Shown: piece by piece, positions 1-8,750 of the stretch
Layout of the letters: each line of letters starts with the position of its first letter
How positions within the stretch are numbered: the stretch's first letter is position 1
Assembly (NCBI GenBank): GCA_014240285.1
Contig: JAAZXI010000011.1
Span: forward strand, 1-35,519
From: Methanobacteriota archaeon
Lineage (GTDB): Archaea > Thermoplasmatota > Poseidoniia > Poseidoniales > Thalassarchaeaceae
Reading direction: 5' to 3'
Length of the DNA stretch: 35,519 nucleotides
Made by a program: the position numbers and the translations under genes
The notes under the pieces: generated by a model
The model's database searches: none
What the model was told of the DNA's origin: nothing
Seen by the model: the letters and a program-made list of their open reading frames with translations, nothing else

Positions 1-447
1 AAGATCGAGAGTCAAACCTCGCTTTCAGAAGATGAGATCAAGCAGAAGGTCGCCTATGCGGAGACATTCGCCAAGGAGGACAAACTGCGAAGGGCTGGCA
101 TCGAACTCATCAACTCGGCTGACAGCATCCTCTACCAGACCAAGCGGATGCTCGAGGACGCCGCCGAGAAGGTCAGCGACCTCGATACCGATCAAGTTCA
201 CTCCAAACTTGACGAGTTGAGGGCACTAATCACCAAGGAGGACGGCGAGACCACCATCGAAGTCGAGGACCTCGATGAGGCTGCTGTTCAGGCCAAGATT
301 AGCGAAGTCGAGCAGGAGATGCACGGCATCTCGACCAAGCTGTACGAGGCTGCCGCCGCTGAGATGTCCGAGCAGCAGGCCGAAGAAGGCGACGAGGACA
401 TCGTTGAGGCCGACTTCGAGGTTGTGGACTCTGACGAAGACGAGTGA
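1..447 (+). CDS. dnaK: Chaperone DnaK (Hsp70), C-terminal part, 5' truncated by window edge
   Basis: The open frame runs from the first base of the window, so the N-terminal ATPase domain and most of the substrate-binding domain lie outside. The 148 visible residues match the end of the Hsp70 substrate-binding region and the helical lid: SLSEDEIKQKVAYAETFAKEDK, then LINSADSILYQTKRML, with an acidic tail ending DIVEADFEVVDSDEDE, like the EIVDADYEVVDE end of many DnaK proteins. DnaK is a cytosolic ATP-driven folding chaperone working with DnaJ and GrpE, which are not visible here. It is convergent with the aminopeptidase gene and its stop codon abuts that gene's stop codon. The ORF track's internal ATG at 148 is not the true start. 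DnaK is patchy in archaea and is generally thought to have been acquired from bacteria. Confidence 0.93.
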   Translation, partial: KIESQTSLSEDEIKQKVAYAETFAKEDKLRRAGIELINSADSILYQTKRMLEDAAEKVSDLDTDQVHSKLDELRALITKEDGETTIEVEDLDEAAVQAKISEVEQEMHGISTKLYEAAAAEMSEQQAEEGDEDIVEADFEVVDSDEDE

Positions 448-1971
448 TCAGCCATCGGTGATGAGCTGGTGCAGGGTCCTTACATGGACTCCTGAAACAC
501 CGAACTCGAACAATGGATTAGCGCCCTCGGAGCGGGCCTTCGAGCCCGGCCCCCAAGCGGTCCCGGCGATGTCGAGGTGCACCCATGGTATCTTGTCGGC
601 GTCTTCGTCGTAACCGCGGTGCGGCACGAAGAACTCGAGGAACGAGGCCGCGCTGTTGGACGAGCCGGCGCTACCACCGATCGAGCCGTTGCGGATGTCG
701 GCGAATGCCGAGTCAGTCATATACTTCCTGAACTGGGCGTTCAGAGGCATTCTCCAGACTGACTCGCCCGACCTATTAGCCGCCTTCGTGATCCGCTTGC
801 CGATGCTCTCGTCGTTGGCCCACATGCCGGTGATCTGGTTGCCCAGCGCGACCACGATGGCACCTGTCAGTGTCGCGAGGTCGACGATGTATTCGGGGTC
901 GAACTCGCCCGCCTTCCACAGCCCGTCCGCGAGTACGTTGCGTCCCTCGGCGTCGGTGCTGAACACCTCAATGGTCTTCCCTGAGTATGTCTCGAACACA
1001 TCACCGGGGCGATATGCTCCCGACCCGGGCATGTTCTCAGCTAGGCAGGTGACTCCGTTCACACGGCGCTCATAACCGGTTGAATGCAAGGCCTCCATGA
1101 GGCCGAAGACGGTGGCGGCACCGCACATGTCGTACTTCATGTCCCACATTCCGCTTGATGGCTTGATCGAGATGCCGCCGGTGTCGAAGGTGATTCCCTT
1201 GCCGACAATGCAAGGCCTCTGCATGCCCTCGTCGGCGTCGGGGTTGAGCGTGAAAAGCACCATGCAGGGCTTCCTGTCGCTGCCCTTGCCTACGTTAATC
1301 AGACCACCCATGCCGAGCTCTTGCAACTTGTCCCAGTCATAGACCTCCACGATTACGTTGTCCTTTCCATCTGCCCACTCGACAGCCCTGCGGGCGTACT
1401 CCATCGGGTACAGCACGTTTGCAGGCTCGTTGCCGAGGTCGCGAGCTAGGTGGACCCCGCCGACAACCGAGTGGATTCTGGAGAGCCCGGCTGCGAGTGC
1501 ATCCTGATGGCGGGCGCTGGCTTGGAAGTCAGCCGACCACGGCTCGGTGATGTGCTCGTCATCGATTCCTTGGTGCTCAAGGAACTCGTAGTCGCGCAGC
1601 ATCATGCCCTCAGCGAAGTCGAGCATGCGCTCGCTTGACCAGCCCGAGGTGAAGCGGACAGTCAGTTCTAGCCCGTTCTTCTTGGAGAGAGCGGCTATGA
1701 CGCGGGCACCGATATTCCGGGCCTTCCTGTGCCCGAACCCGTCCTTCTTGCCCAGGCCTACCAACAGCACCCTGCACCCGGGAGTCCAGACAGCCATCCT
1801 CTGGCCCTTTTTGCCCTCAAAGTCTTCCGATGCTATCGCCTCCCGAACTAGACTTCGCTGACTCCGACTCAGCCCCGACAGGGCGTTGTTAGGAGCCTTC
1901 CCGATGCCCTCGAAGAGAGGTAGTAGCAGTTGTTTTCTAGCTTCTCCGAATTCGCTGTTGTTCCATTCCAT
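448..1971 (-). CDS. pepA: Leucyl aminopeptidase, peptidase family M17
   Basis: A 507-residue protein of normal M17 length. The C-terminal catalytic half is clear: VGKGITFDTGGISIK (about residues 256-270, metal-binding Lys and Asp), MKYDMCGAA (about 278-286) and the family signature STDAEGRNVLADGL (338-351) with the acidic metal ligands and catalytic Arg. The N-terminal domain is more divergent, as usual. M17 enzymes are cytosolic two-metal hexamers that remove N-terminal residues from peptides, here presumably finishing breakdown of imported or intracellular peptides. The ATG start gives MEWNNSEF. A TATA-like element lies about 31-36 nt upstream. The gene is monocistronic: convergent with dnaK, and separated from the upstream M14 gene by about 98 nt. 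Confidence 0.95.
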   Translation of the reverse strand: MEWNNSEFGEARKQLLLPLFEGIGKAPNNALSGLSRSQRSLVREAIASEDFEGKKGQRMAVWTPGCRVLLVGLGKKDGFGHRKARNIGARVIAALSKKNGLELTVRFTSGWSSERMLDFAEGMMLRDYEFLEHQGIDDEHITEPWSADFQASARHQDALAAGLSRIHSVVGGVHLARDLGNEPANVLYPMEYARRAVEWADGKDNVIVEVYDWDKLQELGMGGLINVGKGSDRKPCMVLFTLNPDADEGMQRPCIVGKGITFDTGGISIKPSSGMWDMKYDMCGAATVFGLMEALHSTGYERRVNGVTCLAENMPGSGAYRPGDVFETYSGKTIEVFSTDAEGRNVLADGLWKAGEFDPEYIVDLATLTGAIVVALGNQITGMWANDESIGKRITKAANRSGESVWRMPLNAQFRKYMTDSAFADIRNGSIGGSAGSSNSAASFLEFFVPHRGYDEDADKIPWVHLDIAGTAWGPGSKARSEGANPLFEFGVSGVHVRTLHQLITDG

Positions 1972-2001
1972 GAATATCGCCGAAGCCCCCGATTAGGTAG
2001 T

Positions 2002-2009
2002 GATATACA
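2002..2009 (-). promoter_or_regulatory. Possible TATA box of the M17 aminopeptidase gene
   Basis: On the minus strand an AT-rich TGTATATC element lies 31-38 nt before the ATG at 1971, within an otherwise AT-rich 98-nt intergenic stretch. Position and composition fit an archaeal TATA box. There is no experimental support and a BRE is not obvious. Confidence 0.35.
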
Positions 2010-2069
2010 AAGAATTGCCTTCAAAAGATGAAGTTTTGAGCCTATTTCCAACAATATAATGTCAAATTA

Positions 2070-3575
2070 TTACCCAAACTTGCGATTTCGGCTGTTTATC
2101 GCCGCTAGAGCGAAGGCGACGAAAACAAGTAGCATCGAAGGGGCCGGAAGAAGGCTCTGTAGTACCCCTTCCTTACTCTCCACGACGCTCTCGTTGACCA
2201 ATTCTCCCACCCACATCGAGGAATCTATCACTCTCTTCTGGTAGTACAGGATCCAATACCCTTCGCTGGAAATCGGAGCGCCTGAAAAATCGAGCGTTGT
2301 GACGGTGCTATTCGTGGCATTGACTGCGAAGCCGTACCCCGGGGCGGAGAGGTTGAAGTCGGAATCAAAATGAATCTGAGGCATATTCCCCTTAATCTCC
2401 CCAGTCGATTCGGTTGGTTCATTCGACCCAGGGATCCAAAACTCTGTCGAATCCTCGTCCTCGAAGTATAGCAGTGTGGTATTTGACGTGCTCGCGTGTC
2501 CTAGGTTAGAAACGCTCAGATGCACTTTCCCATCTTCCACCACTAGGGAATCGACAACAAGACGAGCCCTCCAGTACCAGACATTCTGAATCAGATATCT
2601 CATCACATCGAGCTCCTCGCCCAATCTGTCCGAGAGGGCCTCTACTGTCCCCAGCAGGAATTGCTCATCATCGGTCTCGAAGGTGAATGTGGGGTACCCC
2701 ATCACCCCGTAGCCGTAATCGCGGCTGGTCCCACAGTTCGGGTAGAGGCCTTGGTTCGCATTCCGAATCGGGATGTCGGATATGTTGGCATGCACATCAT
2801 CTCTGATGAAATGGAACAATTCCCAGTCTGAGGGCTGATCCGGCCACTTGCCCCAAGGATAGAGCATAATCCAAACTCCTGTGTGCATGGTGATATACAG
2901 GTCAGCATGAGGGACGACTTCATTCATGTAAATCGAATTTGCATGAGTCTCCGATTCACTGAATGCAGAACTTCCGGGCTGAGTCGTAGGGCATGTGTTC
3001 CAGTAGTGGTCGTAGTTTCTATTCAGGTCCACTTGGTTAACATTCCATCTTGTGTCGAAGTCATTACCGTCTGCATTGAGCATAATCAGGATGTGCAACT
3101 CAGTGGTCGCCAATGAATCGATTATCTCTTGATCCCCATTTGCCCAGCCCTCGATGTAGTACTCGGCGACCAGGAAGGCGAGCTCCGTTCCCAGATGCTC
3201 ATTGCCATGGTGGCCACCATCGATGTACACCACTTCTTTGCGTAGTAGCAATGTCCTATCTCCCACGCCATCTCCTCCATGGTAGTAGTGTTCACACCCA
3301 GGCATGTCCTCAAACGGCCCCAACCGCCAACAAGATTCGTCAGTGATTTGCAGCATCCAGAGGTTTCTGCCCATTTCCGTTTGTCCCACGACGGACAAAT
3401 TGATGATTTCTGGATAGTCATCGGCCCATGCGTTGACATCTAAGGTCAGTGTTGCATAGGAGTGGTACCAGTGCTCCTGAACGATGTCCGGCTGACCAAT
3501 CTGTGCTGATGCAGCCGGCGCAACTGGTACAGTGAGCATCAGGGATGCGAGAACGATTGCTGCCCAGCGGCGCAT
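2070..3575 (-). CDS. Secreted, membrane-anchored M14 zinc carboxypeptidase
   Basis: A 501-residue exoenzyme. The N-terminus is a Sec signal peptide (MRRWAAIVLASLMLTVPVAPAASA). The M14 domain follows, with zinc motif HxxE in GGHHGNEH (about 121-127), DLNRNY (substrate-carboxylate-binding NR pair), a third zinc His in ITMHTG and a likely catalytic Glu in TFTFETDDEQ. A beta-rich C-terminal domain of about 130 residues comes next, then one transmembrane helix (MLLVFVAFALAAI) with a short basic tail NSRNRKFG, which suggests a cell-surface anchored enzyme. Role: trimming C-terminal residues from extracellular peptides, complementing the neighbouring intracellular M17 aminopeptidase. The ATG lies at the exact centre of a 20-bp palindrome. 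Exact specificity (A/B/E type) cannot be judged. Confidence 0.92.
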   Translation of the reverse strand: MRRWAAIVLASLMLTVPVAPAASAQIGQPDIVQEHWYHSYATLTLDVNAWADDYPEIINLSVVGQTEMGRNLWMLQITDESCWRLGPFEDMPGCEHYYHGGDGVGDRTLLLRKEVVYIDGGHHGNEHLGTELAFLVAEYYIEGWANGDQEIIDSLATTELHILIMLNADGNDFDTRWNVNQVDLNRNYDHYWNTCPTTQPGSSAFSESETHANSIYMNEVVPHADLYITMHTGVWIMLYPWGKWPDQPSDWELFHFIRDDVHANISDIPIRNANQGLYPNCGTSRDYGYGVMGYPTFTFETDDEQFLLGTVEALSDRLGEELDVMRYLIQNVWYWRARLVVDSLVVEDGKVHLSVSNLGHASTSNTTLLYFEDEDSTEFWIPGSNEPTESTGEIKGNMPQIHFDSDFNLSAPGYGFAVNATNSTVTTLDFSGAPISSEGYWILYYQKRVIDSSMWVGELVNESVVESKEGVLQSLLPAPSMLLVFVAFALAAINSRNRKFG

Positions 3576-3584
3576 GCGCCGCTG
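3565..3584. repeat. 20-bp perfect palindrome centred on the M14 start codon
   Basis: CAGCGGCGCATGCGCCGCTG is identical to its reverse complement. It covers the last bases of the 5' leader and the first codons (ATG CGC CGC). In RNA it can form an 8-bp GC stem whose CAUG loop contains the start codon. It may be a translational control hairpin, a protein-binding site, or a by-product of Arg codons after the start. Confidence 0.75.
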
Positions 3585-3634
3585 AGAGGGTCTTCATCTA
3601 CAATCATTGTCACTTTCTGTGAGCCTATTGACTA

Positions 3635-4552
3635 CTAACCACGGCTTGCGATGTGAGCGGCCATGATCTTGGTGGCGATGAGTGCTGCGTTGAATTGTGT
3701 CAAACGATCTTCTCCGGGCACAATCTCGTTCACGTCCGCTCCTATGACCTCCGCACCACTCGCGAAGAGGCGCTCGATGATTTCAACCGCACCCCAGTGA
3801 CTCAGACCTCCGGGGACCGGGGTGCCGGTGTCCGGGACAAGCGACCCGTCTAGACCATCGACATCAAAGGTCAGCCAGACAGGACCCTCTATGCTGTCAA
3901 TCCTATCCATAAGGGCGGCCCATCCGGCCCGCCCGTCGCACACTCCCATGAAGTCGCGAGCGAACCAAGTCTCCACCCGCTCGTCGGACTCGGCGAAAGC
4001 AGCCTCCTCGCGGGACAGCACTCTCGTACCAATCTGGACCACTCTGCCCACGCCTGTATCGAGAGCCCGGCGCACGGCGGTGCCGTGCGAAAACCGCTCT
4101 CCTCCCAGTTCGTCTCGCAGGTCGGCGTGTGCATCGATCTGCACCAGTGTCAAATGACCTAGGTCGCCTCCTATTTCGGGATGTCCGGCGACCGCTTGCA
4201 TCAACGGTGGCAGGATGCCGTGCTCACCACCGAGGAAGACTGGGAACTGAGATCCGTCAACCCACTTGGCAGCGTAGTCACGAATCGAATCCAGCTGCTC
4301 GAGCAGTGTACCAGCTTCAGAGCCCCAAGCCTCAGCGGTGTGGATGTCCAGACCACACGGCAGGTCATCAGGTAGCAGGGGGTCGTAGAGCTCGACTTGG
4401 GAACTTGCTTCGATGCAAGCAGCAGGTCCCTTTTCGGTGCCCTCGCCCCAGCTCGCCGTCATCTCAAACGGTACCGGCAGAATAACCACGTCCCAGGGGC
4501 CTGAGTCAGACTCCTCCAGCCCTAGGAACCTCAGTCTACTGGGGCCTTCCAC
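3635..4552 (-). CDS. Agmatinase / arginase-family (ureohydrolase) protein
   Basis: A 305-residue ureohydrolase-fold protein of typical length. Manganese-site motifs are GGEHG (108-112; GGDHS in most relatives), DAHADLRD (140-147) and TFDVDGLDGSLVPDTGTPVPGG (from about 228; SFDvDxlDP in relatives). The C-terminal VIGADVNEIVPGED also matches the family. Agmatinase makes putrescine and urea from agmatine in archaeal polyamine synthesis. The D-to-E change in the first motif and DG for DP in the third are mild deviations, so another guanidino substrate is possible. The start is GTG (VEGPSR). A TTAAT element sits about 27 nt upstream, consistent with a leaderless transcript. Cytosolic. Confidence 0.85.
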   Translation of the reverse strand: MEGPSRLRFLGLEESDSGPWDVVILPVPFEMTASWGEGTEKGPAACIEASSQVELYDPLLPDDLPCGLDIHTAEAWGSEAGTLLEQLDSIRDYAAKWVDGSQFPVFLGGEHGILPPLMQAVAGHPEIGGDLGHLTLVQIDAHADLRDELGGERFSHGTAVRRALDTGVGRVVQIGTRVLSREEAAFAESDERVETWFARDFMGVCDGRAGWAALMDRIDSIEGPVWLTFDVDGLDGSLVPDTGTPVPGGLSHWGAVEIIERLFASGAEVIGADVNEIVPGEDRLTQFNAALIATKIMAAHIASRG

Positions 4553-4573
4553 GACACTGCGAAAGTAGCGAGG

Positions 4574-4581
4574 AGATTAAC
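4574..4581 (-). promoter_or_regulatory. Possible TATA box for the agmatinase gene (leaderless spacing)
   Basis: On the minus strand GTTAATCT is centred about 27 nt upstream of the GTG start. This is the distance expected if transcription begins at or next to the start codon. Weak consensus only. Confidence 0.35.
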
Positions 4582-4647
4582 CGCTTCGGAGGTCAGAATG
4601 GCGAAAAACGAGGCTGAGCGAAGGACTGTTGAAATAGCGCGGCCTTC

Positions 4648-4655
4648 CATATTAG
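4648..4655 (+). promoter_or_regulatory. Possible TATA box for the DUF6015-like gene
   Basis: CATATTA is placed 20-27 nt before the ATG at 4675, inside a short inverted repeat (GGCCT at 4641-4645 and AGGCC at 4654-4658). Spacing suggests a leaderless transcript, although GGAG also occurs before the start. Confidence 0.4.
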
Positions 4656-4674
4656 GCCACCGGAGTCGTATGCG

Positions 4675-5088
4675 ATGGGTCTGACGCTAGCACAACTCAC
4701 ACAGGCCATCCGCCACAAGGTCGACATCGACATGGAAACCGTCGTGGCTGAGTCAATCGCTGAACACGCGCTCGGCTTCTTCGGCTTCTCGAACCGCATC
4801 ATCGACAACGCCCTCGAGCCAACCGATCGCAACCTGTTCTACCAGTTGCAGGACTACGACCTACTGACCACCGAGTCAGAGGAGACAACCCTGTGGGACG
4901 GCAGGGAGTGGAGAATCCACTATTGGAAGTTCAAGTCCAATGCTGAGGAACTGGCTCTCCTGTCTCTGGAGGATAAGAACTCCGGCGAGGATGAGGACCC
5001 ATACGCCGGCATCTACGAAGACGTCCCAGTGTCGCTGTGGCGCGAGCGCTCTGGAGAGGACGACGACTACGAAGAGCCCCTGTTCTGA
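4675..5088 (+). CDS. DUF6015-like small archaeal protein
   Basis: A 137-residue soluble protein of unknown function. Residues 15-90 (TVVAESIAEHALGFFGFSNRIIDNALEP, then LTTESEETTLWDGREWRIHYW) resemble the uncharacterised family I know as DUF6015, found in Thermoplasmata and relatives. The family name is from memory and should be confirmed. The predicted helical N-terminus followed by a short beta-rich part suggests a small domain that may bind nucleic acid or protein, but no catalytic motif is visible. The tail is acidic (SGEDDDYEEPLF). The 1025-residue surface-protein gene begins only 15-48 nt downstream depending on its start, so the two may be co-transcribed. Confidence 0.75.
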   Translation: MGLTLAQLTQAIRHKVDIDMETVVAESIAEHALGFFGFSNRIIDNALEPTDRNLFYQLQDYDLLTTESEETTLWDGREWRIHYWKFKSNAEELALLSLEDKNSGEDEDPYAGIYEDVPVSLWRERSGEDDDYEEPLF

Positions 5089-5103
5089 GCAACAGGACGG
5101 GAA

Positions 5104-8100
5104 TTGGTTCATATCCTGAGGGTCGAGGCACGTTCCGTGCCTCGCGTGAGAGCGGCCCTTGCTGTTTTGACCATCCTACTGCTCAGCGGTCCCGCCGCGA
5201 TGGCAGTCGGAGAGGGCGACGAGACGACGAGCTGCACGGTACTGGTCGATTGGGACGCCGAGAGTCATTGGGACGGCGGATGGAACATGACCTACGACGT
5301 CCTGCACCGCTACCTCGTAGTCTTCGAACCGCCGTTCACCAACGGCAGCGCGCCGAGTGCCCTCAGCGTCGAGGTCCATCATCACAGGGACGGCGAGCAG
5401 ATAGCTGACACATCCAACACCTCGGTGCTGAGCGCTGGCGGCGAGGTCGACATCATTCTCTCTACCGAGCCCGAGTTCGGTGACTCGATATCGATCTCTG
5501 TCATCACCGGTGAGGCGTCCTGCTCGAGAAGCCTCGCCATCACTAACTGGAACCAGCCCATGGCCAATCACGAGATAACCCGAGAGACGACTTGGTCAAT
5601 GGAGGGTGCTGAGCAGAGTAATGGAATTGATTTCGAGGGCCGAGGTTGGCAGAAGAGGACAGGGAACATCCTTGAGTCTAACGAACTGGGCAACGGGACC
5701 CTGACTCTGGATTCGATGAACGGCACCGAGGGCCTCGAACTAGAACTTAATCTCGACCGAATCTGGCTGAACGAGACCTACGACGGCGTCGAACTGGTCC
5801 GTCAGGACTTCGAGATGAGCGGAAACGGCTCACTCTTCCTCAACACCACTGAGGAGGGTGAGGACGGCGAGAGCAGCGGCTTCTCAGTCGATGTCCAGGT
5901 CAACGACGTTTACGTCCTGCGTTCATGGGACGAGGGCAAACTCACCGAGCGCTTCCTCATTGATGGCACAGGATGGCTATCCTTCGGCGGCGGTGATAAC
6001 AATAGCAGCGGTGGAGGATTCGGTCAACTGTCATCGTTCTACTACGAAACTTGGGACGAGGACGACCGCAGACGCCTACAGCACCTGCAGATCGAGGCCA
6101 ATGCCACTCTGCGCCTCAATGGAGCGGACAGAGATCACTTCTCCTTCGACCTCGACGAATTCAGGATACTCGAGCGCTGGGAAGACGGCACGAGGGAGCA
6201 GCAGCACTTCCTGATTCTCGGAGGAGGGGATTTTGGTTTCGTCATCGAGGACGAGTTCCTCGAGGTCGAGGTCAATGGTACCATTCCGGTCATTCACTTT
6301 GAGGCCCAGGGCGGCGAGACCGTAGCGGAGACGATCCGAGTCGACGGCACCTACGATGGTGATGCTGAGGGAAGCTTCGGCTTCATCAGGAGGATAGTCG
6401 ACTCCGGCTCACAGGAGAATGCTACTGGGATGATGTTTGAGGCCGACAAAATCGAGAACGAGTTCTGGTTCAATGTATCTGCCACACCTATCGGCCCAAT
6501 CACCGAGGAGTGGGAGGCCGAACACAACCTGACCTACGAGTTCATTGTCCCGCAGACCGACTGGGACAACCGCACCATCCGCTACCAGTATGTCGAGGAC
6601 AACGGCAGTGTGACCAACGAGTACCCGGAGGTCTCCCCCATCATTATTCAGGCCGAGGCCCCAGAGGCTGGGGTCATGTTCGAGAACCACATATCCAGAG
6701 AGACCGGCGCCGCTCCCGAGATTGTCGTTGCCGGGGACCGCTTCTCATTGACCGGCAACGACGCGATGATACTGAGCATCGAGGTGACAGCCATCGTTGA
6801 GGACGAGATGGACGGTCACACAGTCGAGGTCGCCGAGTGGCTCGGGGACTACGGCGAGAATAGCCACGCCTCAGGCAGCATCGTCAACGAGGGCCCCCTC
6901 GCAGGCCTGCTCAACGAGGTCCACCGGTGGGTGGAGATCGAAATTGGTGAGAACGGCTCGGGTGATAGCATCGCCTTCGTCGAGCACCAGCTCGTTGACA
7001 GGGTACTGTCACCTTCAGTGGTATCTGAGGAAGAGAACACCCCTCCTTCGTTGGTCTCAGTCGGCTTCCGAGAGGGCAGGTTGCTGACTGAGGGCGACTC
7101 AGCCCACCTAGAGGTCCTAGTCTACGACTTCGACACAGATGTAACGGAAGTCTCCATCGACCTGTCGGAGTTGGGCCTGGGCGTGGTCGAGCTCTCCGAC
7201 TCAGGCCTGCAGGGCGACCACACCATCCACGATGACATCTGGACCGCGCTAATCACCTACGACGGCCTCGATCACGGAATGATGGATGCATCAGTGGTAA
7301 TCGATGACTTCTGGGTCTCAGTTGAGGAGCAGGCATCAATCGAGATAACCAACGCCGCACCGAGGATGATTTCACTGGTCTTCACGCCCGATACTGCCAA
7401 GCGCGGTGATACAGTTGACGTCAGCGTCACCGCATTGGATGGGCACGGCATCGATTCAGTCGGCATCGACCTGTTGAGCGCAGGCGGCGCACTCAGTGTA
7501 CTCTCAGAGTCTGATGGGATATGGGGGGGGCAGTTCGTGGTGCCGGACGGGATCTCTCCCGGTGAGCGTTCCATACCAGTCAGAATTACGGACGGTGACG
7601 GCGAGACCGTGATGGCAGTTCACACTCATCTGAATGGCTTCCCTGTGGATGCACCGATGCTGACTATCGAGAACGAGGCACCCTCAGTCAGCTCAGTCAA
7701 CGTGCTTAGGTCTGGAGAGGCGGCTGAGACGATTCACGTTCCGTACAGCGGCGATGCTCTTCTTCACACACTTGAAGCGACCATCGACGACCCTGACGGT
7801 ATTTCTTCCGCGCAGGCCAAGATAGGCAGGCTGGCGCCAATCGGCAGCTCTGACGTCTGGTTGCTCATGGTCGACGACGGAACGAATGGAGACAGAGTCG
7901 CAGGCGACGGTGTCTACACTTTGCAGTTTGATGTCAGGACGAGCCTTCCTGAGGGCAACATCTCAATTCAGATTCGAGCTACAGACACTTACCTGTCCAC
8001 TACACCGACCGTTGAACAGGGCCATACCCTCGAACTCGAGAAACTTGGCTCGGGCGGAGGAGGGGGCAGCTGGTTCAGCGATAACTCGACGACCCTCGTC

Positions 8101-8181
8101 TTCGTTACTCTTGGATTGTTGCTGATTGTCGGAATCACCGCCATAGCGATATCCGTGCGAAAATCAGATACCGAATGGTGA
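5104..8181 (+). CDS. Large secreted, C-terminally membrane-anchored surface protein with Ig-like repeats
   Basis: About 1015-1025 residues. A signal peptide (RVRAALAVLTILLLSGPAAMA) leads the protein and a single transmembrane helix (TTLVFVTLGLLLIVGITAIAI) with a short charged tail ends it, preceded by a GSGGGGGSW linker. The body is acidic, has very few Cys and many N-x-S/T sequons, typical of archaeal cell-surface glycoproteins. Near the C-terminus three units each open with a similar phrase (NTPPSLVSVGF, NAAPRMISLVF, NEAPSVSSVNV) followed by beta-rich sequence including DPDG turns, as in Ig-like or cadherin-like domains. No enzymatic motif was recognised. Start uncertain: TTG at 5104 as in the ORF track, or GTG at 5137 preceded by GAGG, which places the signal peptide nearer the N-terminus. 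Role unknown; adhesion or envelope structure is inference. Confidence 0.85.
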   Translation: MVHILRVEARSVPRVRAALAVLTILLLSGPAAMAVGEGDETTSCTVLVDWDAESHWDGGWNMTYDVLHRYLVVFEPPFTNGSAPSALSVEVHHHRDGEQIADTSNTSVLSAGGEVDIILSTEPEFGDSISISVITGEASCSRSLAITNWNQPMANHEITRETTWSMEGAEQSNGIDFEGRGWQKRTGNILESNELGNGTLTLDSMNGTEGLELELNLDRIWLNETYDGVELVRQDFEMSGNGSLFLNTTEEGEDGESSGFSVDVQVNDVYVLRSWDEGKLTERFLIDGTGWLSFGGGDNNSSGGGFGQLSSFYYETWDEDDRRRLQHLQIEANATLRLNGADRDHFSFDLDEFRILERWEDGTREQQHFLILGGGDFGFVIEDEFLEVEVNGTIPVIHFEAQGGETVAETIRVDGTYDGDAEGSFGFIRRIVDSGSQENATGMMFEADKIENEFWFNVSATPIGPITEEWEAEHNLTYEFIVPQTDWDNRTIRYQYVEDNGSVTNEYPEVSPIIIQAEAPEAGVMFENHISRETGAAPEIVVAGDRFSLTGNDAMILSIEVTAIVEDEMDGHTVEVAEWLGDYGENSHASGSIVNEGPLAGLLNEVHRWVEIEIGENGSGDSIAFVEHQLVDRVLSPSVVSEEENTPPSLVSVGFREGRLLTEGDSAHLEVLVYDFDTDVTEVSIDLSELGLGVVELSDSGLQGDHTIHDDIWTALITYDGLDHGMMDASVVIDDFWVSVEEQASIEITNAAPRMISLVFTPDTAKRGDTVDVSVTALDGHGIDSVGIDLLSAGGALSVLSESDGIWGGQFVVPDGISPGERSIPVRITDGDGETVMAVHTHLNGFPVDAPMLTIENEAPSVSSVNVLRSGEAAETIHVPYSGDALLHTLEATIDDPDGISSAQAKIGRLAPIGSSDVWLLMVDDGTNGDRVAGDGVYTLQFDVRTSLPEGNISIQIRATDTYLSTTPTVEQGHTLELEKLGSGGGGGSWFSDNSTTLVFVTLGLLLIVGITAIAISVRKSDTEW

Positions 8182-8214
8182 GAATCGGAGCAGTTACTAC
8201 CCTGCCCGAGCCAT

Positions 8215-8676
8215 CTAGTCCAGTTCCCTAGGGCGGATGATGCCTTCGAATGACCAGTTTCCCTCGGATTTGACGAGCAACGCAGCCGTCGCTGGAGGCA
8301 TTGCGTGCCACTCCTCAGTCAAGTGGTTGATTAGCACCTCCGAGCCGGGATTGTGCCCAAGGATCATCGTTGTTCCTTCCCCCATCATTCCTTCTAACTG
8401 AGTCAGCAGCGTGCTTATTCCAGCATGATAGATCTCAGGCCTTACCTCTATTCTCGCACCTTCCATGTGCTGAGCCATTCTCTCCAGAGTCTCCAAAGTG
8501 CGTGTGGAACTGCTCACCAGCACCAGTTGCGGCAACCATCCGCGCTCGGCCAGAGCATCACCTACGAGGCAAGCATCTTTCTGACCTCGAGCATTCAGGG
8601 GCCTGTCGTGATCAGCTAGGCCGCGGTAGTCACTACTACTCTCGGCGTGACGCATAACGATGAGACGTTCAACCAC
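8215..8676 (-). CDS. sixA: Phosphohistidine phosphatase SixA-like (histidine phosphatase superfamily)
   Basis: A 153-residue minimal branch-1 histidine phosphatase. The catalytic RHx motif is VMRHAESSSDYRGLADHDRPLNARG (residues 7-31), with the His that becomes phosphorylated. The second catalytic His is in MILGHNPGSEVL. Length and the DxxRPLNxRG phrase match SixA, which dephosphorylates phosphohistidine on signalling proteins in bacteria. Its substrate in this archaeon is unknown. It is convergent with the surface-protein gene (33-nt gap) and divergent from the aldehyde dehydrogenase gene. Confidence 0.88.
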   Translation of the reverse strand: MVERLIVMRHAESSSDYRGLADHDRPLNARGQKDACLVGDALAERGWLPQLVLVSSSTRTLETLERMAQHMEGARIEVRPEIYHAGISTLLTQLEGMMGEGTTMILGHNPGSEVLINHLTEEWHAMPPATAALLVKSEGNWSFEGIIRPRELD

Positions 8677-8750
8677 ATATCCCAGAAGACATGTCAGTTA
8701 TTGAATTACATGAATCTCATAAGACGCCGCGCAGTCGAGTAGGTGTGCAC

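Noticed and set aside
4641-4658. GGCCT/AGGCC inverted repeat before the DUF6015-like gene
   Set aside because: Only 5-bp arms with 8-nt loop; expected by chance, noted only in the TATA entry.
8691-8750. N-terminal extension of the aldehyde dehydrogenase
   Set aside because: Residues unlike the family, and the ATG at 8751 has a ribosome site.
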